From: Serpens sp035306625
Lineage (GTDB): Bacteria; Pseudomonadota; Gammaproteobacteria; Pseudomonadales; Pseudomonadaceae
Reading direction: 5' to 3'
Assembly (NCBI GenBank): GCA_035306625.1
Contig: DATGNS010000202.1
Span: 1-6,406 of the forward strand
Length of the DNA stretch: 6,406 nucleotides
This document shows, in pieces, positions 1 through 6,320 of this stretch. The notes under the pieces were generated by a model. That model ran no database searches. It saw only the letters and a program-made list of their open reading frames with translations, and was not told the origin of the DNA. Positions within the stretch are counted from its first letter, which is position 1; each line of letters opens with the position of its first letter. A program made the translations under genes and the position numbers.

Positions 1-1
1 G

Positions 2-580
2 TCCCATGTGCAGGTGGTCGGGCTGTTTCCCAATGCCGCCGTGCTCACCGTGGACGGCGAGCGCAAGCTGGTACGCGTCGGCGAGACCGGGCCGGGCGGC
101 GTGGAGCTGCTGGCGGCGGACGGCCAGGGGGCGCTGGTCCGCGTGGACGGCCAGACCCGGCGCATCGAGCTGGGCCGCGAACTGTCCGGCGGCTTCAGCG
201 CGCCGGTGCGCCGGCAGGTGACCATTGCCCGGGGCGAGGGCGGCCATTACCGGGTGATCGGCGCGGTCAACGGTTTCTCGCTGCCGCTGCTGGTGGATAC
301 CGGCGCCACCAGCCTGGCGATGAGCGAGCAGCAGGCCCGTCGCATGGGGCTGGACTATCAGAAGGGCGCGCCGGTCCGCGCCAACACCGCCAACGGCGTG
401 GCACACGGTTGGCGCGTGCGTCTGGATCGGGTCAATATCGGCGGTCTGGAAGTGCCCGGGGTGGAAGCCGTGGTGCTGCAGGGCAACGCCCTCGACGAGG
501 CGCTGCTGGGCATGAGCTTCCTCAACCGCGTGCGCTGGCGCGAGGAGCAGGGTGTGCTGGTGCTGGAGTCGCGCCTGTAG
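2..580 (+). CDS. Retropepsin-like (clan AA, DTGA-type) aspartic protease, 5'-truncated
   Basis: The reading frame is already open at the window edge (codons for Ser-His before the GTG at 8), so the true start and probably a signal or anchor segment lie upstream. Counting from that GTG, residues 1-70 form a beta-rich N-terminal part. A single-lobe retropepsin-like domain follows. Its catalytic motif is LLVDTGATSLAMS, with Asp97-Thr98-Gly99, and a second conserved motif, LLGMSFLNRV, lies near the C-terminus. One DTG per chain means an active enzyme would have to dimerise. Proteins of this kind (TIGR02281-like) are usually exported or periplasmic in proteobacteria, and their substrates are generally unknown. 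The gene ends 75 bases before ribA on the same strand and could be cotranscribed with it, although a -10-like box lies between them. The family call is firm; the cellular role is not known. Confidence 0.85.
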   Translation, partial: SHVQVVGLFPNAAVLTVDGERKLVRVGETGPGGVELLAADGQGALVRVDGQTRRIELGRELSGGFSAPVRRQVTIARGEGGHYRVIGAVNGFSLPLLVDTGATSLAMSEQQARRMGLDYQKGAPVRANTANGVAHGWRVRLDRVNIGGLEVPGVEAVVLQGNALDEALLGMSFLNRVRWREEQGVLVLESRL

Positions 581-617
581 CCGGCCAGGCGTCGCCCGCA
601 AGCCGCGCGAGTGGAGT

Positions 618-623
618 TATAAT
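618..623 (+). promoter_or_regulatory. Candidate -10 box of a ribA promoter
   Basis: A perfect TATAAT stands 33 bases before the ribA GTG, in an unusually AT-rich patch for this region. The expected -35 position, about 595-600, reads CCCGCA and does not resemble TTGACA. If the box is used, it would act with a weak -35 or with an activator, and would give a leader of roughly 25-30 nt. It is inferred from the motif and its position only. Confidence 0.45.
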
Positions 624-655
624 CCCGCCCTTTCTCAGCTTCTGGAGCCTCTCCG

Positions 656-1270
656 GTGTCCGTCGTTTTCGTCGCCGCATCCAAACTGCCCACGCCCTTT
701 GGCGAGTTCACCATGCATGGATTCCTCGATGAGGCCACCGGCAAGGAGCATGTGGCGCTGACCATGGGCAGCTTCGAGGATGGTGAGCCGGTGCTCGGCC
801 GCGTGCATTCCGAGTGCCTGACCGGCGACGCCCTGTTCAGCCAGCGCTGCGACTGCGGCTACCAGCTGGAAGCCGCACTGAAGGCCATCGCCCAGGAAGG
901 CCGCGGCGTGCTGCTCTACCTGCGCCAGGAAGGCCGTGGCATCGGCCTGCTCAACAAGATCCGCGCCTACCAGCTGCAGGACGCCGGCGCCGATACCGTG
1001 GAGGCCAACGAGCGTCTGGGCTTCGCCGCCGACCAGCGCGAATACAGTATCTGCCTGCCGATGCTCGACCACCTGGGCATCCATTCGCTCAAGCTGATGA
1101 CCAATAACCCACGCAAGGTGAATGCGCTGGAAGGCTTCGGCATCCGCATCGCCGAGCGCAAGCCGCTGCTCACCGGCCTCAACCCGCACAACCGCAACTA
1201 TCTGCGCACCAAGGCTGGCAAGCTGGGCCATATGCTCGGCAACCTGCACCAGGACGAGTCGGAAGCCTGA
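656..1270 (+). CDS. ribA: GTP cyclohydrolase II
   Basis: RibA opens the imidazole ring of GTP, releasing formate and pyrophosphate, to give 2,5-diamino-6-ribosylamino-4(3H)-pyrimidinone 5'-phosphate. This is the first committed step of riboflavin, FMN and FAD synthesis in the cytoplasm. The 204-residue protein is full length for a stand-alone enzyme. The zinc ligands are Cys54, Cys65 and Cys67 in the segment SECLTGDALFSQRCDCG. Residues Tyr105, Asp126 and Arg128 match the catalytic positions known in the E. coli enzyme. The motifs LRQEGRGIGL and TNNPRKV are also intact. The GTG start is chosen because GGAG at 644-647 lies 8 bases upstream and because the N-terminus SVVFVAASKLPTPFG matches the family. 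The stop codon shares one base with the next ATG. No separate DHBP synthase domain is fused to it. Confidence 0.97.
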   Translation: MSVVFVAASKLPTPFGEFTMHGFLDEATGKEHVALTMGSFEDGEPVLGRVHSECLTGDALFSQRCDCGYQLEAALKAIAQEGRGVLLYLRQEGRGIGLLNKIRAYQLQDAGADTVEANERLGFAADQREYSICLPMLDHLGIHSLKLMTNNPRKVNALEGFGIRIAERKPLLTGLNPHNRNYLRTKAGKLGHMLGNLHQDESEA

Positions 1271-1683
1271 TGGATCGCCTGGCCTGGCGGCGCCGCCTGA
1301 ACCTGCGCTGGTCGTTGCTGCTGCTGGCCGGGGTGCTGCCCTGGCTGGTGCTGGCCAATGTCCCGGAAGCGGCGCAACTGCCGCCCATGCCGCTGTTTAT
1401 CGCCGGGCTGTGTGGACTGGTGCCGACCCTGAAGGTGTTCCCGGGCTACAAGCGCGCCCTGTGGGCGCTCAATCCGCCGCTCGATCCGGCGCATGAACAT
1501 GAGCGTTGGACCTGCCTGGCCCGTCAGCAGCTGCGCGGCCTGTGCTGGGTGCTCCTGCCCGCCTGGTTCGCCGCCCTGGCCAGCCCGCTGGGTCTGGAAG
1601 GCATGGCCGGGTTGCTGCTGGTCGCCGGCAGCCTGCTGCTGTCCTTCGTCTATCGCGTGCCGCGTCAGGTGCTTCTGTCATAG
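1270..1683 (+). CDS. Small inner membrane protein of unknown function
   Basis: This 137-residue protein has a basic N-terminus (MDRLAWRRRLNLRW) followed by hydrophobic stretches at about residues 14-30, 41-56, 89-107 and 110-127. It is probably a three- or four-pass inner membrane protein with positively charged segments facing the cytoplasm. Between the second and third stretches lies a polar loop, about residues 57-85, with PGYKRALWALNPP and HEHERW. I recognise no enzymatic motif and do not assign a function. The ATG overlaps the ribA TGA as TGATG, and a weak GGA sits 6 bases upstream, so translation is probably coupled to ribA. The overlap shows cotranscription but does not prove a riboflavin role. 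Leucine-rich composition and GC-rich codons match the neighbours, so the gene looks native. Confidence 0.75.
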   Translation: MDRLAWRRRLNLRWSLLLLAGVLPWLVLANVPEAAQLPPMPLFIAGLCGLVPTLKVFPGYKRALWALNPPLDPAHEHERWTCLARQQLRGLCWVLLPAWFAALASPLGLEGMAGLLLVAGSLLLSFVYRVPRQVLLS

Positions 1684-1806
1684 CGCCTGCTGACGAACTA
1701 GCGCGCCTCGAAGCCCCGCCGCTGGTTCGCCACCAGCGTCAGCACGTAAGAAGACATTGCATCATCGGGTCGCTGCAGCGGGATCGGCGGCGAGGCCAGG
1801 CTTGCC
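1684..1806. other. Convergent intergenic gap with nested inverted repeats
   Basis: This gap lies between the stop of the small membrane protein (plus strand) and the btuD stop (minus strand). It holds TGCTGACG at 1688-1695 matched by CGTCAGCA at 1737-1744, and inside that CGCTGGT at 1720-1726 matched by ACCAGCG at 1732-1738. The two pairings share bases 1737-1738. A small GAGGC/GCCTC stem (1792-1796 with 1804-1808) overlaps the btuD stop. None is followed by a T run on either strand, so I do not call intrinsic terminators. The structures could still slow or stabilise the ends of the two opposing transcripts. A short minus-strand open frame at 1698-1757 is discussed in the findings. Confidence 0.5.
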
Positions 1807-2535
1807 TCACTTGGGAAGGATGATGGGCGGCGAGGCTTCCAGGTCCACATGCACCTCGACCTGGAAGGCGGCCGCCAGATGGGCTTCGGTCAGGACTTCC
1901 CGGGGCGTGCCGAAGGCCAGCAGGCGGCCTTCGGCCAGCAGGCAGAGCTTGTCGCAGTAGCGCGCCGCCAGGCCCAGATCATGGATGGACAGCATCACCG
2001 CCCGATCCTGCCGGGCGTGCTCGCGCAGCAATTCCATCACCTTGCGCTGGTGCAGCAGGTCCAGGCTGGCCACCGGCTCGTCGGCCAGCAGCAGCACCGG
2101 CTGGCCGGCCAGTACCCGGGCCAGCCACACCCGCGCCTGCTCGCCGCCGGACAGCTCCGCCACCCTGCGGCTCCGCCAGGGCAGCACGCCGGTGCGCTGC
2201 ATGGCCGCCTCGATCAGCGCGGCATCCTCATCACCCCAGGGCAGACGCCCGAGCGCCACCACATCCTCAACGGACAGCGACCAGGCGCTGTGGTGGCTCT
2301 GTGGCAGGAAACCGATGCGCTGGGCGCGTTGCCTGGGGCCCAGGCGCCGGGCATCGAAGCCGAAGTAGTTCAGCGTGCCGGTGTAGGGCAGCACCCCGGC
2401 CAGGGCATTGAGCAGCGTGGACTTGCCGGCGCCGTTGGGGCCGATCACCCCGAGCATCTCGCCGGCGGCCAGCGCCAGGCGCAGAGGTTCCAGGCGACCG
2501 GGCACGGCCAGGCGGTCGAGACGGATCAGATCCAT
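1807..2535 (-). CDS. btuD: Cobalamin ABC transporter ATP-binding protein
   Basis: This is the cytoplasmic ATPase that powers B12 import through BtuC. It has 242 residues, close to the usual 250 or so. The ABC motifs are complete. Walker A is GPNGAGKST at residues 32-40. The Q-loop glutamine is in FLPQS at residue 79. The signature LSGGEQ starts at 128, and Walker B is VLLLADEP at 147-154 with Glu153 as the catalytic base. The D-loop SLD is at 157-159 and the switch histidine at 185 (SIHDL). The frame stays open far upstream, but that part is out-of-frame btuC, so the start is the ATG of MDLIRLDRL at 2535. A strong AGGAG at 2544-2548 lies 8 bases before it, inside the end of btuC. The ATG lies 10 bases within btuC, implying coupled translation. 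The family also serves haem and siderophores; B12 is assigned from the operon and its riboswitch. Confidence 0.94.
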   Translation of the reverse strand: MDLIRLDRLAVPGRLEPLRLALAAGEMLGVIGPNGAGKSTLLNALAGVLPYTGTLNYFGFDARRLGPRQRAQRIGFLPQSHHSAWSLSVEDVVALGRLPWGDEDAALIEAAMQRTGVLPWRSRRVAELSGGEQARVWLARVLAGQPVLLLADEPVASLDLLHQRKVMELLREHARQDRAVMLSIHDLGLAARYCDKLCLLAEGRLLAFGTPREVLTEAHLAAAFQVEVHVDLEASPPIILPK

Positions 2536-3512
2536 TGCTTGCGCTCCTTCCACACCAGCCAGATGAACAGCGGCGCACCGATCAGCGCGGTGAGCACGCC
2601 CAGCTTCAACTCGCGTCCCGGCGGCAGCAGGCGTACCGCCATGTCGGCCAGGCAGACCAGGCTGGCGCCGGCCAGCGCCGCGGGAATCAGCAGACGGTCC
2701 GGCCGATGGCGCACCAGCGGCCGCACCAGATGGGGCACCAGCAGACCGACGAAGCCGATGCCGCCGGCGACCGCCACCGAGGCGCCCACCAGCAGCGCAC
2801 AGCCCAGCACGATCAGTCGGCTGCCACGCTTGGTGGCCAGCCCCAGGCTCTGCGCCACCTGCTCGCCGAGGCTCAGGCCGAGCAGCAGGCGGCGCTGGCT
2901 CCAGATCAGCGCAAAGCCGCCCAGCAGCGCCGGGCCGAGCAGCCAGAGATGCTCCAGACCCCGCTCGGACACCGAGCCGAGCAGCCAGAACACCAGTTCC
3001 TGCATGGCGTAGGGATTGGGCGCGAAATTGAGCACCGCCGCCAGCAGCGCGCCACTCAGGGTGCTGATCGCCAGCCCGGCCAGCAGCACCATGCCGATGC
3101 CGCTGGAGCCGGCCAGGGCGAGCATCAGGGCCAGGGCCACGCCTGCGCCGACCAGCCCGGCCAGCGCCGGGGCGAAGGCGCCGGCCCAGGGCAGCAGCCC
3201 GAAATAGAACACCGTGGCCGCGCCCAGCGCCGCGCCCTGGCTGGCGCCGGTCAGGCCCGGATCGGCCAGCGGGTTGCGCAAAAGGCCCTGCAGGGCGGCG
3301 CCGGCAAGGCCCAGCGCGGCGCCCACGGCCAGCGCCAGCAGGGTGCGCGGCAGGCGGATCTCGCCGATGACGATGGCGTCCGGGCCGTTGCCGCCGCTGA
3401 GCCAGTCGAGCAGGCCGGTGAGCGCAGACACCTGCGCGGAGCCCAGCCCCAGCGACGCCAGGGCCAGGCACAGCGTCAGCAGGGCCAGCAGGGGAGTGAT
3501 CAGTCGAGCCAT
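2526..3512 (-). CDS. btuC: Cobalamin ABC transporter permease (FecCD family)
   Basis: This is the membrane-spanning subunit of the B12 importer, a homodimer that receives cobalamin from BtuF and passes it into the cytoplasm. It has 328 residues and is hydrophobic throughout, consistent with the ten-helix type II importer fold. Family hallmarks are RLPRTLLALAVGAALGLAGA (about 53-72) with LLRNPLADPGLTGASQGA after it, GGIGFVGLLVPHLVRPLV (about 250-267), and LKLGVLTALIGAPLFIWL near the end. The stretch around LGEQVAQSLG (about 215-224) corresponds to the loop that docks on BtuD. An ATG 15 codons further upstream (3557) is possible but would overlap btuF by 58 bases. The start at 3512 gives a normal N-terminal helix (MARLITPLLALLTL), has AGGA 11 bases upstream, and overlaps the btuF stop by 13 bases. 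Specificity for B12 rather than siderophores is inferred from context. Confidence 0.93.
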   Translation of the reverse strand: MARLITPLLALLTLCLALASLGLGSAQVSALTGLLDWLSGGNGPDAIVIGEIRLPRTLLALAVGAALGLAGAALQGLLRNPLADPGLTGASQGAALGAATVFYFGLLPWAGAFAPALAGLVGAGVALALMLALAGSSGIGMVLLAGLAISTLSGALLAAVLNFAPNPYAMQELVFWLLGSVSERGLEHLWLLGPALLGGFALIWSQRRLLLGLSLGEQVAQSLGLATKRGSRLIVLGCALLVGASVAVAGGIGFVGLLVPHLVRPLVRHRPDRLLIPAALAGASLVCLADMAVRLLPPGRELKLGVLTALIGAPLFIWLVWKERKQWI

Positions 3513-4270
3513 CGGTGCAGTTGTCCTATCAGTTCCCAGGTCCAGGGGCCGGGGCATTGCCAGCGCCAGTGATCGGTGGTCAGCCAGCGGTGGGTGGGCA
3601 CCACGCGGCGCAGGGCGGCGTGTTCGGCGAAGCGGTTGGCCAGCGCCTGGTGTTCGGCGGAGGCCCAGAGAATGGCGTCCGGCGGATCGGCCACCACCTC
3701 TTCCAGGTCCAGGGACTGGTAGCCGTCGCCGGTCAGGTAGTTGGTCCAGCCGGCGCGTTCGAGAATCTCGTGTTCCAGGGTGCCGCGTCCGGTGCCGATG
3801 CCGTTGGCGCCCAGCAGCAGCAGGCGCTGCGGACGCTGCGGGGCAGGGAGGGCCGCGGGCGGCCGGCTGGCGCGGGTTTCCGGCAACCGCACCGCGCGCA
3901 GGAACTGGCGCTCATAGGCCGTGACCTGCGCCAGGGTGGTCGGCAGCGGCAGGACTTCCACCGCCAGGCCGAGGGTCTGCAGACGCTGGCGCAGCAGGGT
4001 GCTGGTGAACTGGCCGACCACCACCCGATCCGGCTGCAGCGCGTAGACCTGCTCCAGACTGCCGTCATGGGTCGGCCACTGCGGGCCGATCCAGTCGACG
4101 GGATAGCGCTTCTGCATCGGCGACAGGGCGGCCACCCGCTCGGGTCGCACATGGTGCGCCACCATCCAGTCCAGGCACAGGTCCAGGGAGACGATGCGCT
4201 GTGGTGCCTGGCCCGCCTGTGCAGGCAGGGCAAGCGGCAGGGCCAGGGACAGGAACAGGGCTCGCAGCAC
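3500..4270 (-). CDS. btuF: Periplasmic cobalamin-binding protein
   Basis: BtuF captures cobalamin in the periplasm after BtuB has brought it across the outer membrane, and delivers it to BtuCD. The 256-residue precursor begins with a hydrophobic signal peptide, about residues 1-19 or 20, ending LPLALPAQA. The mature part starts with the family motif RIVSLDLCLDWM. Two lobes are visible. The N-lobe ends its binding segment at SLEQVYALQPDRVVV, and the C-lobe has YQSLDLEEVVADPPDAIL. Glu73 and Glu190 are my candidates for the two conserved glutamates that form salt bridges with BtuC arginines. The tail is Trp-rich (HRWLTTDHWRWQCPGPWTWEL), which may form part of the corrinoid pocket. The start is GTG at 4270, with GAGG 8 bases before it. 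It lies 91 bases after btuB and overlaps btuC by 13 bases. Confidence 0.9.
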   Translation of the reverse strand: MLRALFLSLALPLALPAQAGQAPQRIVSLDLCLDWMVAHHVRPERVAALSPMQKRYPVDWIGPQWPTHDGSLEQVYALQPDRVVVGQFTSTLLRQRLQTLGLAVEVLPLPTTLAQVTAYERQFLRAVRLPETRASRPPAALPAPQRPQRLLLLGANGIGTGRGTLEHEILERAGWTNYLTGDGYQSLDLEEVVADPPDAILWASAEHQALANRFAEHAALRRVVPTHRWLTTDHWRWQCPGPWTWELIGQLHRWLD

Positions 4271-4297
4271 GACAACCGCCTCGTCGAATCAGCCAGG

Positions 4298-4315
4298 GCG
4301 CCGCACCTGCGGCGC
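4298..4315 (-). repeat. Intercistronic hairpin 2 (btuB-btuF gap)
   Basis: GCGCCGCA at 4298-4305 and TGCGGCGC at 4308-4315 are perfect inverted copies. In RNA this gives at least a 7-bp all-GC stem with a 4-nt loop. It lies about 28 bases upstream of the btuF GTG. No U run follows on the transcribed strand, so it is not a standard terminator. It may affect mRNA decay or ribosome access to btuF. Confidence 0.6.
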
Positions 4316-4330
4316 ACGCGGAATATGGCG

Positions 4331-4352
4331 GGTTGCCGGCGTGCCGGCAACC
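4331..4352 (-). repeat. Intercistronic hairpin 1 (just after btuB)
   Basis: GGTTGCCGGC at 4331-4340 and GCCGGCAACC at 4343-4352 are perfect 10-base inverted copies with a 2-base spacer. In RNA this becomes about a 9-bp stem with a 4-nt loop. It starts 9 bases after the btuB stop on the minus strand and is followed by CGCCATATTCC, with no U tract. It is a likely 3'-end stabiliser or partial attenuator between receptor and transporter genes rather than a full terminator. Confidence 0.65.
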
Positions 4353-4361
4353 GCGGGGGTG

Positions 4362-6248
4362 TTACAGGGGAGTCCAGGTGACCGAGACCAGGGCGGTGCG
4401 CCCCTCTTCACGGTAGGGCTGGTACCGACCATCGAAGTCATGGTCATACAGCGCACGGGCATAATCCTTGTCCAGGGCATTGTCCAGCTTCAGGGCCAGC
4501 TCGACTTCCGGGCTGGCCTGCCAGCTGGCGCGCAGATGCAGCAAGCCGTAACCAGCGATTTCCCGCTGATGTTCCGGGGCGTCGTAACTGCGGCTGACGG
4601 CCTGCCAACTGGCGCCGAACGCGACGGTGTCGAAGCGACGATCCAGGTCCAGGCTCAAGGTGCGCTTGGCTCGCCGGGCGAGCCGCTTTCCGCTGTTCCG
4701 GTCGCGCGGGTCAACCAGGCTCAGGCCCAATGCGCCATGCCAGCCGAACAGTTCCTGCTGCAAGGAAGCCTCGAAGCCGTTGATCCTGGCGGTGGAGAGG
4801 TTTTGCGGGATGTAGTTGCTGTCCAGGACGATGGCGTTTTCGAGGTCGGTGCGATACAGCGCCGCTTCCAGACGGGTCTGCTCGGCCAACTGGCTGCGCC
4901 ATTGCAGTTCGTAGGTCTTGGACTGTTCCAGCACCAGGTTCGGATTGGAGGACGGGGAACAGCCATACGGCGAGCAATAGTCCGGGTAGTACAGGTCGGT
5001 AAAGGTGGGCGCACGAAAGCCTTCGGCGTAGGACAGCACCAGGTCGTTGGCGTCGTCGAGGAGGAAGGTTGCGGCGCCATTGAAGGTGTTTTCACTGCCG
5101 AACAGGCTGTTCTTGTCGTGGCGCAGGCCGAGCTCGGTGCTCAACCGCTCGCCTTGGAAGCGGTATTGCAGCAGGCCGGCATGGTTCCAGCGCTGATTTC
5201 GCTTGTAGGCGGACGAGGTATGCAGGCGTTCCTCGTACCAGTCGGTACCGAGCAGCAGGCTATGTCCTTCGGCCAGCGTCAGGGTGTTCAGCCAGGCGGC
5301 CGAATCGCGGTAGGTGTTGAACGGGTCGGCCTCGGCAATGTCGTCGAAACGCTGGACGCTGCGGTTCTCGCTGTGACCTAGCTCCAGACGGCTGCTCCAG
5401 CGCTTGCTGATCCGGGCATTCAGATAGCCCGAGTAGCTGGTCAGCTGGAAGTCGTTATAGGGGTAGAAACCAGGATAACCCTGGTCAAATTCGGCCTCTC
5501 CACGCTGATCCAGCACGCTGATACCGCCCTCCAGATCCCCGCTGAAGCGGTGGCTGAGGTTCAGGCTGACGGCGTTGTTGCGATAGGCGTCATCGTCGCT
5601 GTCGGGCTGGCTGCCGACACGGCTGCGGTCGATGCCCTGGGTTTCGTCGGCGCTGGCGCTGAGATTGAAGCGGGTCTTCTCATCGCCCCCCGACAAGCCG
5701 GCACTGCGCTCCCAGGTGCCGCGGTTGCCATAGCCGAGGCGCAGGCGAGGCTGCAGGCCGGGACCTTCGGCGCGACGGGTGAAGATCTGGATGACGCCGC
5801 CGATGGCGTCGGCGCCGTAGACGGCTGAGCGCGGGCCGCGAAGAACCTCGATGCGTTCGATCTGCTCAAGGCTGAGCGCCATGAGGGGCGCTGAGCCGCT
5901 TGCGGCGTCAACGATGCGCTGGCCATCGATCAGGACGATGCTCTGCGCGCTCTTGGTGCCACGAATATGCAGGTCTGTCTGGCTGCCACGTCCTCCAGAT
6001 TGAGCAATCTGCACACCGGGCACGCGATTCAACAGGTCGACTACGGTGCTGGCCTGCAGGCGCTCGATATCCCCACGGGTAAACACGGTGATCGCCGCGC
6101 TGCTGTCGCTGGCGGCTTCCAGCGAACGGGAGGCGGTGACCACCACTGCCGGCAGCTTCAGCTGGTCATCAAAACGGGGAGTTTCTGTGGCGGCGAGGGC
6201 CGCCGTGGGGGCCAGGGCAATCGCCAGGGCCAGACGGGAAAACTTCAT
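4362..6248 (-). CDS. btuB: TonB-dependent outer membrane cobalamin receptor
   Basis: BtuB imports cobalamin and related corrinoids across the outer membrane, driven by TonB-ExbB-ExbD. The 628-residue precursor has a signal peptide ending near residues 19-20 (PTAALA). A TonB-box-like segment LPAVVVTAS follows at about 32-40. The plug domain spans about 43-158 and closes with IERIEVLRGPRSAVYGADAIG. A 22-strand barrel is expected for the rest. The Asp-rich stretch SQPDSDDDAY (Asp216, 218-220) lies where the E. coli receptor binds calcium near the substrate. A loop around 420-436 carries Cys425 and Cys430. The C-terminus VSVTWTPL alternates like a last beta strand but ends in Leu, not the usual Phe or Trp. 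The ATG at 6248 has GAGGA at 6256-6260, 7 bases upstream, held in a riboswitch hairpin. Identity as the B12 receptor rests on the sequence, the riboswitch and the downstream btuFCD genes. Confidence 0.95.
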   Translation of the reverse strand: MKFSRLALAIALAPTAALAATETPRFDDQLKLPAVVVTASRSLEAASDSSAAITVFTRGDIERLQASTVVDLLNRVPGVQIAQSGGRGSQTDLHIRGTKSAQSIVLIDGQRIVDAASGSAPLMALSLEQIERIEVLRGPRSAVYGADAIGGVIQIFTRRAEGPGLQPRLRLGYGNRGTWERSAGLSGGDEKTRFNLSASADETQGIDRSRVGSQPDSDDDAYRNNAVSLNLSHRFSGDLEGGISVLDQRGEAEFDQGYPGFYPYNDFQLTSYSGYLNARISKRWSSRLELGHSENRSVQRFDDIAEADPFNTYRDSAAWLNTLTLAEGHSLLLGTDWYEERLHTSSAYKRNQRWNHAGLLQYRFQGERLSTELGLRHDKNSLFGSENTFNGAATFLLDDANDLVLSYAEGFRAPTFTDLYYPDYCSPYGCSPSSNPNLVLEQSKTYELQWRSQLAEQTRLEAALYRTDLENAIVLDSNYIPQNLSTARINGFEASLQQELFGWHGALGLSLVDPRDRNSGKRLARRAKRTLSLDLDRRFDTVAFGASWQAVSRSYDAPEHQREIAGYGLLHLRASWQASPEVELALKLDNALDKDYARALYDHDFDGRYQPYREEGRTALVSVTWTPL

Positions 6249-6255
6249 TCGAGAG

Positions 6256-6282
6256 TCCTCAAAAGATCGATCCTTTTGAGGA
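6256..6282 (-). promoter_or_regulatory. Shine-Dalgarno-sequestering hairpin of the btuB riboswitch
   Basis: On the transcribed strand, TCCTCAAAAG (6282-6273), a 7-nt loop GATCGAT, and CTTTTGAGGA (6265-6256) form a perfect 10-bp stem. The right arm contains GAGGA, the btuB ribosome binding site 7 bases before the ATG, and the left arm is its exact anti-Shine-Dalgarno. No U run follows, so control is expected at translation initiation, not by termination. With B12 bound, the hairpin should form and silence btuB. The structure is seen directly; the switching direction is inferred from the known class of repressive cobalamin riboswitches. Confidence 0.85.
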
Positions 6283-6293
6283 GGGCAGGATCA

Positions 6294-6320
6294 CAAGCGC
6301 GAATACGGAGACGGCGCTTG
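6294..6320 (-). repeat. Linker hairpin between aptamer and expression platform
   Basis: CAAGCGC at 6294-6300 and GCGCTTG at 6314-6320 are perfect inverted copies, forming a 7-bp stem with a 13-nt loop. It lies between the aptamer end and the Shine-Dalgarno hairpin. It would bring the segment at 6327-6335 close to the one at 6280-6288, which are complementary to each other. Confidence 0.6.

Noticed and set aside
635..1249. Open frame on the minus strand covering ribA
   Set aside because: It is the antisense shadow of ribA, whose zinc and catalytic residues are all in place on the plus strand.
1720..1738. Intrinsic terminator for ribA and the small membrane protein
   Set aside because: The 7-bp stem with a 5-base loop is followed by TCAGCACG on the plus strand and by GGGGCTTC on the minus strand, so there is no T tract.
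1792..1808. Intrinsic terminator at the btuD stop
   Set aside because: The stem is only 5 bp with a 7-base loop and lacks a U run on the transcribed strand.
2536..3471. A long minus-strand extension of the btuD frame, giving a 554-residue protein
   Set aside because: The extra 312 residues are a Gly/Ala/Arg-rich out-of-frame reading of btuC, while the real permease frame carries all the FecCD motifs. The ABC domain begins cleanly at 2535 with its own ribosome binding site.
2526..4270. Siderophore or haem transporter instead of a B12 transporter
   Set aside because: The FecCD-type family does cover these substrates, but the order after btuB under a cobalamin riboswitch and the BtuF-type SLD motif and Trp-rich tail favour cobalamin.
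1849..5381. Long plus-strand open frames opposite btuD, btuC, btuF and btuB
   Set aside because: They are low-complexity antisense readings rich in Gln, Gly, Ala and Arg, with no recognisable domains. They follow from the high GC content of the real minus-strand genes.
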